Shown in pieces: positions 34,510-42,465 of a stretch of 64,000 nt of DNA. How positions within the stretch are numbered: position 1 is the first letter of the stretch; every line of letters starts with the position of its first letter. The DNA is from JAKVBH01 sp049800955 (lineage in GTDB: Bacteria > Pseudomonadota > Alphaproteobacteria > Rhodobacterales > Rhodobacteraceae), in NCBI RefSeq assembly GCF_049800955.1, contig NZ_JBNAGA010000001.1, positions 806,001 to 870,000 on the forward strand, written 5' to 3'. The notes below the pieces were generated by a model that worked only from the letters and a program-made list of their open reading frames with translations, was not told the origin of the DNA and searched no databases. The position numbers were made by a program, and so were the translations under genes.

Positions 34510-35982
34510 ATGGCCAAGCCCAAGAAGACGCCTCGCCCCAAGGCCCAGACGCCCAAGGGCTTTCGTGATTATTTCGGCGTTGAAGTTGCCGGGCGCTCCG
34601 AGATGCTGGAGAAGATCGCGCGGGTCTATCATGCCTATGGTTTCGATGCTCTGGAGAGCTCTGCGGTCGAGACGGTTGAGGCTCTGGGCAAGTTCCTGCC
34701 CGATGTGGACCGTCCGAATGCCGGGGTCTTTGCCTGGCAGGACGAAGATGACACCTGGATGGCGCTGCGCTATGATCTGACGGCGCCGCTGGCGCGGGTC
34801 TATGCCCAGCATCGCAACGATTTGCCCACGCCTTATCGACGCTTTGCCATGGGCCCTGTGTGGCGCAATGAAAAGCCCGGGCCGGGGCGGTTTCGTCAGT
34901 TTTATCAATGCGATGCAGATACCGTCGGGACAGCGTCCATGGCCGCAGATGCGGAAATCTGCATGATGCTGGCTGATTGCCTGGAAGAAGTGGGTATTCC
35001 ACGCGGGGATTACGTGGTGCGGGTCAATGACCGCAAGGTGTTGAACGGTGTGCTGGAGCAGATGGGTCTTGCCGATGAGGCGCAGCGCGATGACGTTCTG
35101 CGCACGATCGACAAGTTCGACAAAGTCGGCGCGGACGGCGTGCGTGAATTGTTGGGCAAAGGGCGGCTGGATGCGTCTGGTGCTTTTATTGACGGGGTCG
35201 GTCTGGAAGATCATCAGGCGGCGCCTGTGCTCGATTTTCTGACCTCCAAAGGAGCCGATGCGCGCGAGACGCTCGCCAATCTGCGCGAGGCTGTGGGTGA
35301 AAGCGATATCGGCTTGGAAGGTGTCGCAGAGCTCGAGACCATGTCTGCCCTGTTTGAGGCTGCAGGCTACGGACCTGACCGGATCGACATTGATCCGTCT
35401 GTCGTGCGCGGGCTTGGCTATTACACGGGCCCTGTCTTTGAGGCAGAGCTCACTTTCGAGATCATAGACGAGAAAGGCCGCCCGCGGCAGTTCGGCTCGG
35501 TCTCTGGCGGCGGTCGGTATGACGATCTGGTCAAGCGGTTCACCGGCCAATCGGTCCCGGCGGTGGGTGTGTCCATCGGTGTGGATCGGCTTCTCGCCGC
35601 GCTGCATGCCAAGGGTCGGATCAGCGCAGAAAGCCAGGGTCCCATTGTGGTCACGGTCATGGATCGCGATCGCATGGCGGATTACCAGAGGATGGTGGCC
35701 GCGTTGCGCGCGTCTGGCCTGCGCGCAGAGGTCTATCTGGGCAACCCGAAGAACTTCGGCAACCAGCTCAAATACGCCGATAAACGCCAGAGCCCGATTG
35801 CAATCATCCAGGGCACCGATGAGGCAGAGCGTGGGGTGGTCCAGATCAAGGATTTGATCCTTGGGGCCAAACTGGCAGAAACGGCCTCGCTTGAGGAATG
35901 GAAAGACCGCCCCTCGCAATACGAGGTGCCGCAAGCGGATATGATTTCCAAAATTCGTGAAATTCTGAGCCTTTACGCATGA
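34510..35982 (+). CDS. hisS: Histidyl-tRNA synthetase
   Basis: The 490-residue class II synthetase charges tRNA-His. Motif 2 is seen in [29 protein letters not shown], and the histidine-specific segments are [17 protein letters not shown] and [13 protein letters not shown], with motif 3 [13 protein letters not shown]. The C-terminal anticodon-binding domain ([15 protein letters not shown]...) follows. ATG 34510 ([20 protein letters not shown]) is chosen over upstream in-frame ATGs because it gives the conserved start. It overlaps hisZ by four bases, forming hisS-hisZ-hisG. Confidence 0.95.
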   Translation: MAKPKKTPRPKAQTPKGFRDYFGVEVAGRSEMLEKIARVYHAYGFDALESSAVETVEALGKFLPDVDRPNAGVFAWQDEDDTWMALRYDLTAPLARVYAQHRNDLPTPYRRFAMGPVWRNEKPGPGRFRQFYQCDADTVGTASMAADAEICMMLADCLEEVGIPRGDYVVRVNDRKVLNGVLEQMGLADEAQRDDVLRTIDKFDKVGADGVRELLGKGRLDASGAFIDGVGLEDHQAAPVLDFLTSKGADARETLANLREAVGESDIGLEGVAELETMSALFEAAGYGPDRIDIDPSVVRGLGYYTGPVFEAELTFEIIDEKGRPRQFGSVSGGGRYDDLVKRFTGQSVPAVGVSIGVDRLLAALHAKGRISAESQGPIVVTVMDRDRMADYQRMVAALRASGLRAEVYLGNPKNFGNQLKYADKRQSPIAIIQGTDEAERGVVQIKDLILGAKLAETASLEEWKDRPSQYEVPQADMISKIREILSLYA

Positions 35983-37067
35983 CGGAACGCGCAAGGATCA
36001 TGACCGAGGCCGCAGCGCTTCGGGCGTCGTTTGAGGCGCGGGGCGCGCAGCCCATTGAGACCCCGATCCTGCAGCCAGCCGATACGTTGCTCGATCTGTA
36101 TGGCGAAGACATCCGCGCGCGTGCGTATGTGACGTCTGATCCCTTGCGGGGCGAGCAGATGTTGCGCCCGGACTTCACTGTGCCGGTTGTGCAAATGCAC
36201 ATGGCCCACGGGGCGGAGCCCGCGCGCTATGCCTATGCCGGTGAGGTATTTCGCAAGCAGGAAGACGATCCGCACCGCGAGAACGAGTATTTTCAGGCTG
36301 GTTTTGAAGTCTTTGACCGCCAAGATCCCGTCCGCCGCGAGGCGGAAGTCTTCGCGGCTTTGGCCGAACCGTTGCACGATGTGTCCCTGCGCGCCGTCAC
36401 AGGCGATATCGGGATCCTGAAAGCCGCTGTGCAAGGCATGGAGACCACGAGCCGCCGCAAGGCCGCGCTCTTGCGCCACATCTGGCGACCGCGCCGATTC
36501 CGCGCGTTGCTCGAGCGCTTCGCAGGTCGGATGCAACCACCTTTGTCGCGCCAGACGATGCTGGCCGCCGCCGATCCGTTTGCCAATGCCGCGCCGCATA
36601 TCGGCCTGCGCAGCCGCTCAGAGATCGAAGACCGCATCGCGGCGCTGCATGAAGATGCGCAAGCCGCCCCCATCGCAGCCCGGGACGTGGACCTGATTGA
36701 TGCGATCCTGTCTGTGCGTGACACACTTCCCGCAGCGCTCGAACGCTTGAGCCGGATTGCCCGCGATATGCCCGCCATCGAGCCTGCTGTCGCCAGATTG
36801 CAAGAGCGCATCGATGCGATGGACCAGATTGGCCAGAAGCCCGATGAGATCAGTTTTGAAGGATCCTACGGGCGCAGCACCATGGAATATTACGATGGGT
36901 TTGTCTTTGGCCTGTTCGCCACGGCGCGGCCTGAGTGGCCGCCGCTGGGCTCAGGCGGACGCTATGATGCGCTCACGGCTGTGCTGGGAGAGGGGCGCAA
37001 TATTCCCGCCGTCGGGGGTGTCCTGCGCCCCGGTCTGCTGCTGCAACTGAGGGAGGGTGCGCAATGA
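35979..37067 (+). CDS. hisZ: ATP phosphoribosyltransferase regulatory subunit HisZ
   Basis: The 362-residue HisRS paralogue has the class II synthetase-like core ([57 protein letters not shown]) but lacks the anticodon-binding domain. HisZ associates with short HisG in a hetero-octamer that catalyses and feedback-regulates the first step of histidine synthesis. ATG overlaps the hisS stop (ATGA) and its own stop overlaps the hisG start, showing translational coupling. Confidence 0.93.
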   Translation: MTERARIMTEAAALRASFEARGAQPIETPILQPADTLLDLYGEDIRARAYVTSDPLRGEQMLRPDFTVPVVQMHMAHGAEPARYAYAGEVFRKQEDDPHRENEYFQAGFEVFDRQDPVRREAEVFAALAEPLHDVSLRAVTGDIGILKAAVQGMETTSRRKAALLRHIWRPRRFRALLERFAGRMQPPLSRQTMLAAADPFANAAPHIGLRSRSEIEDRIAALHEDAQAAPIAARDVDLIDAILSVRDTLPAALERLSRIARDMPAIEPAVARLQERIDAMDQIGQKPDEISFEGSYGRSTMEYYDGFVFGLFATARPEWPPLGSGGRYDALTAVLGEGRNIPAVGGVLRPGLLLQLREGAQ

Positions 37068-37750
37068 GCCTCAAACTCGGGGTGCCCTCGAAGGGCCGCT
37101 TGATGGAGAAGACGTTCGATTGGTTCGCAGATCATGGCATTACGCTGACCCGTACGGGGACGGACCGGGAATATGCCGGCCGGGTGGACGGGATCGAGGG
37201 GATCGATCTGGTCTTGCTGTCTGCCGGTGAAATTCCCCGCGAGCTGGCGGCAGGCAATATCCAGCTTGGCGTGACGGGCACGGATCTGATCCGCGAAAAA
37301 CTCAGCGGATGGGAACAGCGCGTCGAACCTCTCGCAGAGCTGGGCTTTGGCTTCGCCGATCTGATCCTCGCGGTGCCCGCAGCCTGGGTCGATGTGGATA
37401 CGCTGGACGATCTGGACGCCGCCGCCGCTGCCTTTCGCACAACCCATGGCTTCCGCCTGCGCATTGCCACGAAATACCACCGCTTGGTGCGAGATTTCCT
37501 GCGTGATGCAGGTGTGGCCGATTACCAACTGATCGACAGCCAGGGGGCCACCGAGGGCACCGTCAAAAACCTTACGGCGGAAGCCATCGCTGACATCACC
37601 TCGACGGGCGAGACCCTGAGCGCCAATCACCTCAAGATCCTGCAAGATGGTCTGATCTTGAAATCACAAGCTACGCTCTTCGCCTCGCGCAGCACCGACC
37701 TGACACCAGACGAGCGCAAAACGCTGACTGATCTGCAAACCCGTCTCTGA
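37064..37750 (+). CDS. hisG: ATP phosphoribosyltransferase catalytic subunit, short form
   Basis: The 228-residue HisG-S condenses ATP and PRPP to phosphoribosyl-ATP. It begins LKLGVPSKGRLMEKTFDWF and has DLVLLSAGEIPRELAAGNIQLGVTGTDLI, with the PRPP-binding segment ...SQGATEGTVKNLTAEAIADIT. The absence of the about 80-residue C-terminal regulatory domain identifies the short form that requires HisZ, which is encoded immediately upstream. Confidence 0.95.
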   Translation: MSLKLGVPSKGRLMEKTFDWFADHGITLTRTGTDREYAGRVDGIEGIDLVLLSAGEIPRELAAGNIQLGVTGTDLIREKLSGWEQRVEPLAELGFGFADLILAVPAAWVDVDTLDDLDAAAAAFRTTHGFRLRIATKYHRLVRDFLRDAGVADYQLIDSQGATEGTVKNLTAEAIADITSTGETLSANHLKILQDGLILKSQATLFASRSTDLTPDERKTLTDLQTRL

Positions 37751-37753
37751 CGT

Positions 37754-37801
37754 CCTCTTGCCAGAAATACCCCGAAGCTTTGGAGGCAGTTGCTCCAAGC
37801 T
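37754..37801 (+). repeat. Divergent copy D of the structured intergenic repeat (tentative)
   Basis: Directly after the hisG stop, CTCTTGCCAGAAATACCCCG resembles the core of copies A-C. It is followed by a hairpin (AGCTT..GGAG paired with CTCC..AAGCT, loop GCAGTTG). Further GC inverted repeats run to about 37840. The match is weaker than among copies A-C. Confidence 0.4.
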
Positions 37802-37846
37802 GTGCGCCCCACAAGGCGCGCATAGCCTGCGCGCGCAAGCGCTCCT

Positions 37847-38290
37847 TTATAAAACGCCGATTTCCGCGAGGGCCGCATTGAGTTTGGGCGGCAGGGGCTC
37901 TTCGCGTTGCTGGCGCGCGTTCAGATCGGCGGGTGCATCAGAGGGTTTGAGATATCGCCAGCCTTGAAAAGGGCGCTTTTGGATGCTTTGCACGCGGATC
38001 ACGTCCGTATCGAGGACAATCCCGCAGCGGACAATCCCATCCGCCCCTTGCACTTCATCGAGGCGCAAGATTCTCTGACGACACAGCACCAAACCTTTGA
38101 AAACCCAGTAGAGCGAGCCGCCCTGCAAAATCTCGTCAGCCCGTTTCGGCCACATCCGCGTGACATGGCGGGGCTGCCCGTCAGGCCCTTTGGCCCGTGG
38201 CTGTTTCTGCCAATGCAGCAGGTCCTCGACCTTCTCTGCGCCAACGCAGAGCTTGATCAGGTTCATGTGAGATTGATTCTTTGCGCTCAT
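37847..38290 (-). CDS. DUF1489 family protein
   Basis: The 147-residue protein contains NLIKLCVGAEKVEDLLHWQ, PRHVTRMWPKRADEILQGGSLYWVFKG and RQRILRLDEVQGADGIVRCGIVLD, the pattern of the alphaproteobacterial DUF1489 family, of unknown function. The section after residue 60 (WPKR..., gcg-rich) suggests a soluble nucleic-acid-related fold but this is not established. ATG 38288-38290 (MSAKNQSHMNLIKL) is used; ATG 38264-38266 is a second candidate. It is divergent from nrdJ, sharing an upstream region of about 92 bp. Confidence 0.85.
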   Translation of the reverse strand: MSAKNQSHMNLIKLCVGAEKVEDLLHWQKQPRAKGPDGQPRHVTRMWPKRADEILQGGSLYWVFKGLVLCRQRILRLDEVQGADGIVRCGIVLDTDVIRVQSIQKRPFQGWRYLKPSDAPADLNARQQREEPLPPKLNAALAEIGVL

Positions 38291-38337
38291 GGCGTATATT
38301 GTAGCTCTCTGATCAAGACCCTCAATGCTTTGTGTTT

Positions 38338-38362
38338 TCATCCACAGTTTGCTTGTGGATAA
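38338..38362. promoter_or_regulatory. Two facing DnaA-box-like sites upstream of nrdJ
   Basis: TGTGGATAA at 38354-38362 is a perfect DnaA box (TTATCCACA) on the minus strand. TCATCCACA at 38338-38346 is the plus-strand version with one mismatch. The two form an inverted repeat ATCCACA-7-TGTGGAT, 21-45 bp before the nrdJ ATG. DnaA control of ribonucleotide reductase is known in other bacteria; here it is inference. Confidence 0.5.
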
Positions 38363-38382
38363 GCCCACTGGAGATTCTGTCC

Positions 38383-40962
38383 ATGTCCGCTTTTGCCGCC
38401 CCTATCGCCGAACAGATCTGGGATATGAAATACCGCTTCAAGGCGGCTGATGGCACACCCATTGATACAACAGTGGAAGACAGCTGGCGACGGATCGCGC
38501 GGGATTTGGCGCGGGTCGAGCAGGATCCGGCGCATTGGGAAGAGGTCTTCTACGAGGCTTTGTCTGATTTCAAATACCTTCCCGCAGGCCGGATCACGGC
38601 CGGGGCAGGCACGGGCCGCTCGGTCACGCTGTTCAACTGTTTCGTCATGGGCACTGTACCCGATGATATGGGCGGCATTTTCGAGATGTTGAAAGAAGCC
38701 GCGCTGACCATGCAGCAGGGTGGCGGCATTGGCTACGATTTCTCCACCATCCGCCCCAAGGGCGCGGATGTGAAAGGTGTGGCGGCGGATGCGTCCGGCC
38801 CGCTGAGCTTCATGGATGTCTGGGATGCGATGTGTCGCACGATCATGTCCGCAGGCTCGCGACGCGGCGCGATGATGGCCACGATGCGCTGCGATCACCC
38901 GGATATCGAGGATTTCATCACCGCCAAATCCGATCCCGCGCGGCTTCGGATGTTCAACGTCTCGGTGCTGGTCACCGATCCTTTCATGGAGGCCGTCAAG
39001 GCCGATGCGCCGTGGGATCTGGTCTTTGACGGCAAGGTCTACAAGACCGTGCAGGCGCTGGATCTGTGGAACAAGATCATGCAGTCGACCTATGATTACG
39101 CCGAGCCCGGTGTGATCTTCATCGACCGGATCAACGCGACCAACAACCTGCATTACGCCGAGACCATTGCGGCCACGAACCCCTGCGGCGAGCAACCCCT
39201 GCCGCCCTATGGCGCATGCCTTCTGGGCTCGATCAACCTTGCGCGGCTGGTGGCGGCGCCCTTTGAGGACGCGGCGCAGATTGACGAGGACAAGCTCTCG
39301 GATCTGGTGGCCACCGCCGTGCGCATGATGGACAATGTGGTCGATGCCTCCCGTTTCCCGCTGGAGGCGCAGGCCGCTGAGGCACAGGCCAAGCGCCGGA
39401 TCGGCCTTGGTGTGACCGGGCTGGCGGATGCGCTCCTGATGGTCGGCGTGCGCTATGGTTCGGACGAGGCGGTGGCGCTGACGGAGCGTTGGATGAAGCT
39501 CATCGCGCGGGCGTCTTATCTGGCCTCGGTGGAGCTTGCCAAAGAGAAGGGGGCTTTCCCGCTCTTTGACGCCGAACCCTATCTCGCCTCCGGCATGATG
39601 CAGGCGATGGACGAGGATGTCCGCGAAGCTGTCCGGGAGCATGGCATCCGCAATGCGCTGCTGACCTCCATCGCGCCCACGGGCACGATTTCGCTGTATG
39701 CGGGCAATGTCTCGTCCGGGATCGAACCGGTCTTTGCCTATAGCTACACCCGCAAGGTGCTGCAGAAAGATGGCTCGCGCACGGAAGAAGAGGTGGTTGA
39801 TTACGCCGTGCAGATGTGGCGCGATCTCAAAGGCGACGCGGCTTTGCCTGAGTATTTCGCCAATGCCCAGACGCTGGAGCCCCAAGCCCATGTGCGCATG
39901 CAATCGGCGGCGCAGAAATGGATCGATTCCAGCATCTCCAAGACGATCAACTGCCCGGAGGATATCTCCTTCGAGGCCTTCAAGGACGTCTATATGCAGG
40001 CCTATGACACAGGGTGCAAAGGCTGCACGACCTACCGGCCGAATGATGTGACGGGGTCGGTGTTGTCGGTGTCGGAGGAGACGAGAGAGCTTCCGAATTT
40101 GGACAGCGCTACTGAGCGATTGACTTGGGCGGTCGGAAAGGCTGGTATACAAAAACCGTCTGATCTTGCGGATCAAATGGGCATTGAACGAACCTACGTG
40201 AGCCGTTTCTTGAATGGGCAACGTGATCTTAGCAAAGAATACGCTGCAAAATTTGCGGACCATCTGAAGGTCCCGGCTGGCTGGCTCCTATTCGGAGAAA
40301 CGTCCGGCGAAGCCGGACTGCCCCCGACCGCCCCCCCGGGCGGGGGCATGGCCCCCACCCGCGGTCCGGGGCAGTCCTCTGCTCCCGAGGTCATCTCGGT
40401 GGATGGCTCGGAACCCCTGCGCCCCCACGGCGATGTCATTTATATGTCTGAGCCGCTCGACAGGCCCGAGACGCTGGAGGGCAATACCTACAAGGTCAAA
40501 TGGCCCGACAGCGAGCATGCGCTCTACATCACGATCAACGACATCATTGTGGGCGGGCACCGGCGGCCCTTCGAGGTCTTCATCAATTCCAAGAACATGG
40601 AGCATTTCGCCTGGACCGTCGCGCTCACGCGGATGATCTCCGCAGTGTTCCGGCGCGGGGGTGATGTCTCCTTTGTGGTCGAAGAGCTCAAGGCCGTGTT
40701 TGATCCGCGTGGCGGGGCTTGGGTGCAGGGCAAATATATCCCCTCGATCCTGGCCGCCATTGGCGGGGTGATCGAGCAGCATATGGTGGCGACCGGGTTC
40801 TTGGAGGGCGAGGGGATGGGGCTGAAGTCCGATCCCAAGGCTGCGGTTGTGAACCTCGACGCGCCACGCGGCAAGGCGTGCCCGTCCTGTGGTCAGTTCG
40901 ACATGCATATGCAGGAAGGCTGCATGACCTGCGCTTCCTGCGGGCACAGCAAATGTGGGTGA
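38383..40962 (+). CDS. nrdJ: Adenosylcobalamin-dependent (class II) ribonucleotide reductase with inserted XRE domain
   Basis: The 859-residue enzyme reduces ribonucleotides to deoxyribonucleotides using a B12-derived thiyl radical. The N-terminal region has LFNCFVMGTVPDDMGGIF (Cys86); the active-site loop TNPCGEQ has Asn266, Cys268 and Glu270; SIAPTGTISLYAGNVSSGIEPVF is the conserved finger/phosphate region. The C-terminal part holds the TSCPD-like section (NDIIVGGHRRPFEVFINSKN) and redox cysteines (CPSCG, CMTCASCGHSKCG). Residues about 570-640 are an XRE helix-turn-helix not normally found in this family, then a Pro/Gly-rich linker. ATG 38383 is chosen because MSAFAAPIAEQIWDMKYRF is the typical start, preceded by TGGAGA. 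Confidence 0.93.
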   Translation: MSAFAAPIAEQIWDMKYRFKAADGTPIDTTVEDSWRRIARDLARVEQDPAHWEEVFYEALSDFKYLPAGRITAGAGTGRSVTLFNCFVMGTVPDDMGGIFEMLKEAALTMQQGGGIGYDFSTIRPKGADVKGVAADASGPLSFMDVWDAMCRTIMSAGSRRGAMMATMRCDHPDIEDFITAKSDPARLRMFNVSVLVTDPFMEAVKADAPWDLVFDGKVYKTVQALDLWNKIMQSTYDYAEPGVIFIDRINATNNLHYAETIAATNPCGEQPLPPYGACLLGSINLARLVAAPFEDAAQIDEDKLSDLVATAVRMMDNVVDASRFPLEAQAAEAQAKRRIGLGVTGLADALLMVGVRYGSDEAVALTERWMKLIARASYLASVELAKEKGAFPLFDAEPYLASGMMQAMDEDVREAVREHGIRNALLTSIAPTGTISLYAGNVSSGIEPVFAYSYTRKVLQKDGSRTEEEVVDYAVQMWRDLKGDAALPEYFANAQTLEPQAHVRMQSAAQKWIDSSISKTINCPEDISFEAFKDVYMQAYDTGCKGCTTYRPNDVTGSVLSVSEETRELPNLDSATERLTWAVGKAGIQKPSDLADQMGIERTYVSRFLNGQRDLSKEYAAKFADHLKVPAGWLLFGETSGEAGLPPTAPPGGGMAPTRGPGQSSAPEVISVDGSEPLRPHGDVIYMSEPLDRPETLEGNTYKVKWPDSEHALYITINDIIVGGHRRPFEVFINSKNMEHFAWTVALTRMISAVFRRGGDVSFVVEELKAVFDPRGGAWVQGKYIPSILAAIGGVIEQHMVATGFLEGEGMGLKSDPKAAVVNLDAPRGKACPSCGQFDMHMQEGCMTCASCGHSKCG
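40084..40326 (+). other. XRE/Cro-type helix-turn-helix domain inserted in frame within nrdJ
   Basis: The codons for residues about 568-648 give DSATERLTWAVGKAGIQ, then SDLADQMGIERTYVSRFLNG, then QRDLSKEYAAKFADHLKVP and AGWLLFGE. This is the helix 2-turn-recognition helix and trailing helices of an HTH_3 domain. Third codon positions are much richer in A/T than the surrounding nrdJ codons. The reductase sequence resumes after the linker at about APEVISVDGSEPLRPHGDVIYM. Confidence 0.85.
40318..40374. repeat. GC-rich nested palindrome coding the linker inside nrdJ
   Basis: Outer arms CTGCCCCCGACC and GGTCCGGGGCAG pair with one mismatch; an inner GCCCCC...GGGGGC palindrome lies between them. Translated in frame it gives a Pro/Gly-rich linker (PPTAPPGGGMAPTRGPGQ). 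Its composition resembles the intergenic hairpins seen elsewhere in the window. Confidence 0.65.
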
Positions 40963-41160
40963 GCACCGGTCGTGACGCCGTCAGGCAAAAGGTCCAGTGG
41001 ACCTTTTGAGGTGCGAACGGGCGGAGCCCCGGCAAGGCACCGGTCGTGACGCCGTCAGGCAAAAGGTCCGGTGGACCTTTTGAGGTGCGAACGGGCGGAG
41101 CCCCGGCAAGGCACCGGTCGTGACGCCGTCAGGCAAAAGGTCCAGTGGACCTTTTGAGGC
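40963..41160 (+). repeat. Tandem array: three 74-bp units with hairpin after nrdJ
   Basis: Units start at 40963, 41037 and 41111 (GCACCGGTCGTGACGCCGTC), immediately after the nrdJ stop. Each contains a hairpin with arms CAAAAGGTCC and GGACCTTTTG around AGT (GGT in unit 2), then GAGGTGCGAACGGGCGGAG. The last unit is incomplete. The apical TCCAGTGGA equals that of the hairpins after mcd, though the stems differ. The array starts the 476-bp gene-free gap 40963-41438, which otherwise holds only the other repeats listed here. Confidence 0.9.
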
Positions 41161-41220
41161 GTGGACAGGCGCAATTTCGGGCGAAGCGGTGCTCGTTGTT
41201 GAGTTGCAGGCCGTGGCCTT

Positions 41221-41313
41221 TAGCTTTTCGCGAAAATCCTGGATTACGAAAACACTGCAAAGCACCTGCTTTCTCATGTTGCTCGGTTGATCAGGTGTCC
41301 GTCGAAGTGCTTT
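41221..41313 (-). repeat. Dispersed ~95-bp repeat, copy 2
   Basis: Read on the minus strand from 41313 it begins AAAGCACTTCGACGGACACC and keeps the AAGCA..TGCTT hairpin and the TTTTCGCGAAAAGCTA end of the element at 27547-27642. Translated in the same frame both copies give ALRRTPD followed by similar short peptides, but neither has a convincing gene start. Confidence 0.7.
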
Positions 41314-41350
41314 AAAGGAGCGGGCTGCGCCCGCGCTCTAGAGTTTAGAC

Positions 41351-41365
41351 GGGGGCTCTGCCCCC
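41351..41365. repeat. Extra hairpin identical to hairpin 2 of repeat copy C
   Basis: GGGGGCTCTGCCCCC repeats exactly the hairpin at 41377-41391, 11 bp away, as if hairpin 2 of the structured element had been duplicated. Confidence 0.7.
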
Positions 41366-41376
41366 TTTGTTCTGGT

Positions 41377-41436
41377 GGGGGCTCTGCCCCCGGGCCCTTG
41401 CGGGCCTCCCCCGAGGTATTTGGCGGCAAAAGAAAC
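41377..41436 (-). repeat. Structured intergenic repeat, copy C
   Basis: On the minus strand, directly after the stop of the oxidoreductase gene, the core CTTTTGCCGCCAAATACC then TCGGGGGA is followed by hairpin 1 (GGCCC/GGGCC, loop GCAA) and hairpin 2 (GGGGGC/GCCCCC, loop AGA). Confidence 0.75.
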
Positions 41437-41438
41437 GG

Positions 41439-42332
41439 TCAGCTGCGTGTGACGCCGTTGCGATTTGCGACAAAGTCCACCAAATGCGGCACGTAATCCT
41501 CCGGGCCTGCACCGCCATTTGCCTTGGCCAGAGCCAGGGAGCGTTTGATGGCGTTGCCCATGGAATTGTCGAGACCCACGGAATTGGCGAGGTTTTCGAG
41601 GTAGGTCATGTCCTTGAGCGCGTTGGTCAGCGTGAATTTGTGGCTTTCACGATTGCCCTCGACCGCGTAGCCTCGGAAGGTCTGATAAAACCCGCAATCC
41701 ATACGTGAGCCGCTGATCACGCTGTCAAAGGTTGCGGTCGGGATACCTGCTTTTTCCGAGAGGGCCAGCGCTTCTGAGTAGAGCGCGGCATAGCCCATGG
41801 CCAACATGTTGTTGAGCAGCTTCATCTTGTGGCCCGAACCGGGCGGGCCAATGTGCACGATCGGGCCGGCCCAGCTGGAGATGATCGACTTGGCGCGCTC
41901 CAGAACATCGGCGCCGGCGCCCAGCATGACGGCAAGCTCGCCGGCTTCGGCTTGGACCGGGGTTCCGCCGAGGGGCGCGTCCACCATATGACAGCCCTGC
42001 GCCTCAAGCGTGTCGTTCAAGGTCATGGTGGACACAGGGTCCGAGGTTGAGCAGTCAATAATGACGCTGTCTTGCACGAGATGAGGGAGGAGCGCGGCCA
42101 CGATGGCTTCGACCTGAGGCGAGCCCGGGGCGCAGATGTGAATGACATTGCAGGTTTTGGCCATGGTCTCCAGAGAGGGCGCCTCTTTGGCGCCTTCGGC
42201 AACGAGCCTATCGACCGGCGCGCGGTTTTTATGCGTGATCACATGCAGATTGTAGCCTGCTTTTAGGATGTTGCGGGCCATGCCTTCGCCCATGAGGCCG
42301 GTGCCAACAAAACCGATTGTGTCCTGTGTCAT
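41439..42332 (-). CDS. NAD(P)-dependent 3-hydroxyacid dehydrogenase, tartronate semialdehyde reductase-like
   Basis: The 297-residue beta-hydroxyacid dehydrogenase has the N-terminal dinucleotide motif GFVGTGLMGEGMARNILKAG, the substrate signature DAPLGGTPVQAEAGELAVMLG and the catalytic-lysine region GSGHKMKLLNNMLAMG. The family includes 3-hydroxyisobutyrate dehydrogenase and tartronate semialdehyde reductase. The divergent neighbour is a glycerate kinase, which favours tartronate semialdehyde or hydroxypyruvate as substrate; that is inference from context. Confidence 0.88.
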   Translation of the reverse strand: MTQDTIGFVGTGLMGEGMARNILKAGYNLHVITHKNRAPVDRLVAEGAKEAPSLETMAKTCNVIHICAPGSPQVEAIVAALLPHLVQDSVIIDCSTSDPVSTMTLNDTLEAQGCHMVDAPLGGTPVQAEAGELAVMLGAGADVLERAKSIISSWAGPIVHIGPPGSGHKMKLLNNMLAMGYAALYSEALALSEKAGIPTATFDSVISGSRMDCGFYQTFRGYAVEGNRESHKFTLTNALKDMTYLENLANSVGLDNSMGNAIKRSLALAKANGGAGPEDYVPHLVDFVANRNGVTRS

Positions 42333-42465
42333 ATCTTTCTCCCCTGTTGGATGTCATTTGCAGGCGGGGACGGGGGCAGCGCAAGGGTATAGTTGCGCGG
42401 CCTTGGCTTGCCTTTTCTCCAAAGCGCGGCGATGGTCCCCCAAGAAGAAAACCGGGGGGACGATC

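Noticed and set aside
38291..38382. Cobalamin riboswitch or NrdR box controlling nrdJ
   Set aside because: The divergent gap is about 92 bp, too short for a B12 riboswitch, and the GTATATTGTA stretch matches only half of an NrdR box.
38338..40263. 641-residue open frame opposite nrdJ
   Set aside because: Antisense shadow of the conserved reductase.
40084..40326. XRE domain as a separate regulator gene
   Set aside because: The frame is continuous with NrdJ on both sides and there is no internal start with a ribosome site.
40963..41160. CRISPR array or short ORF of about 98 residues on the minus strand
   Set aside because: Contiguous tandem 74-bp units without spacers; the ORF merely runs through the repeats.
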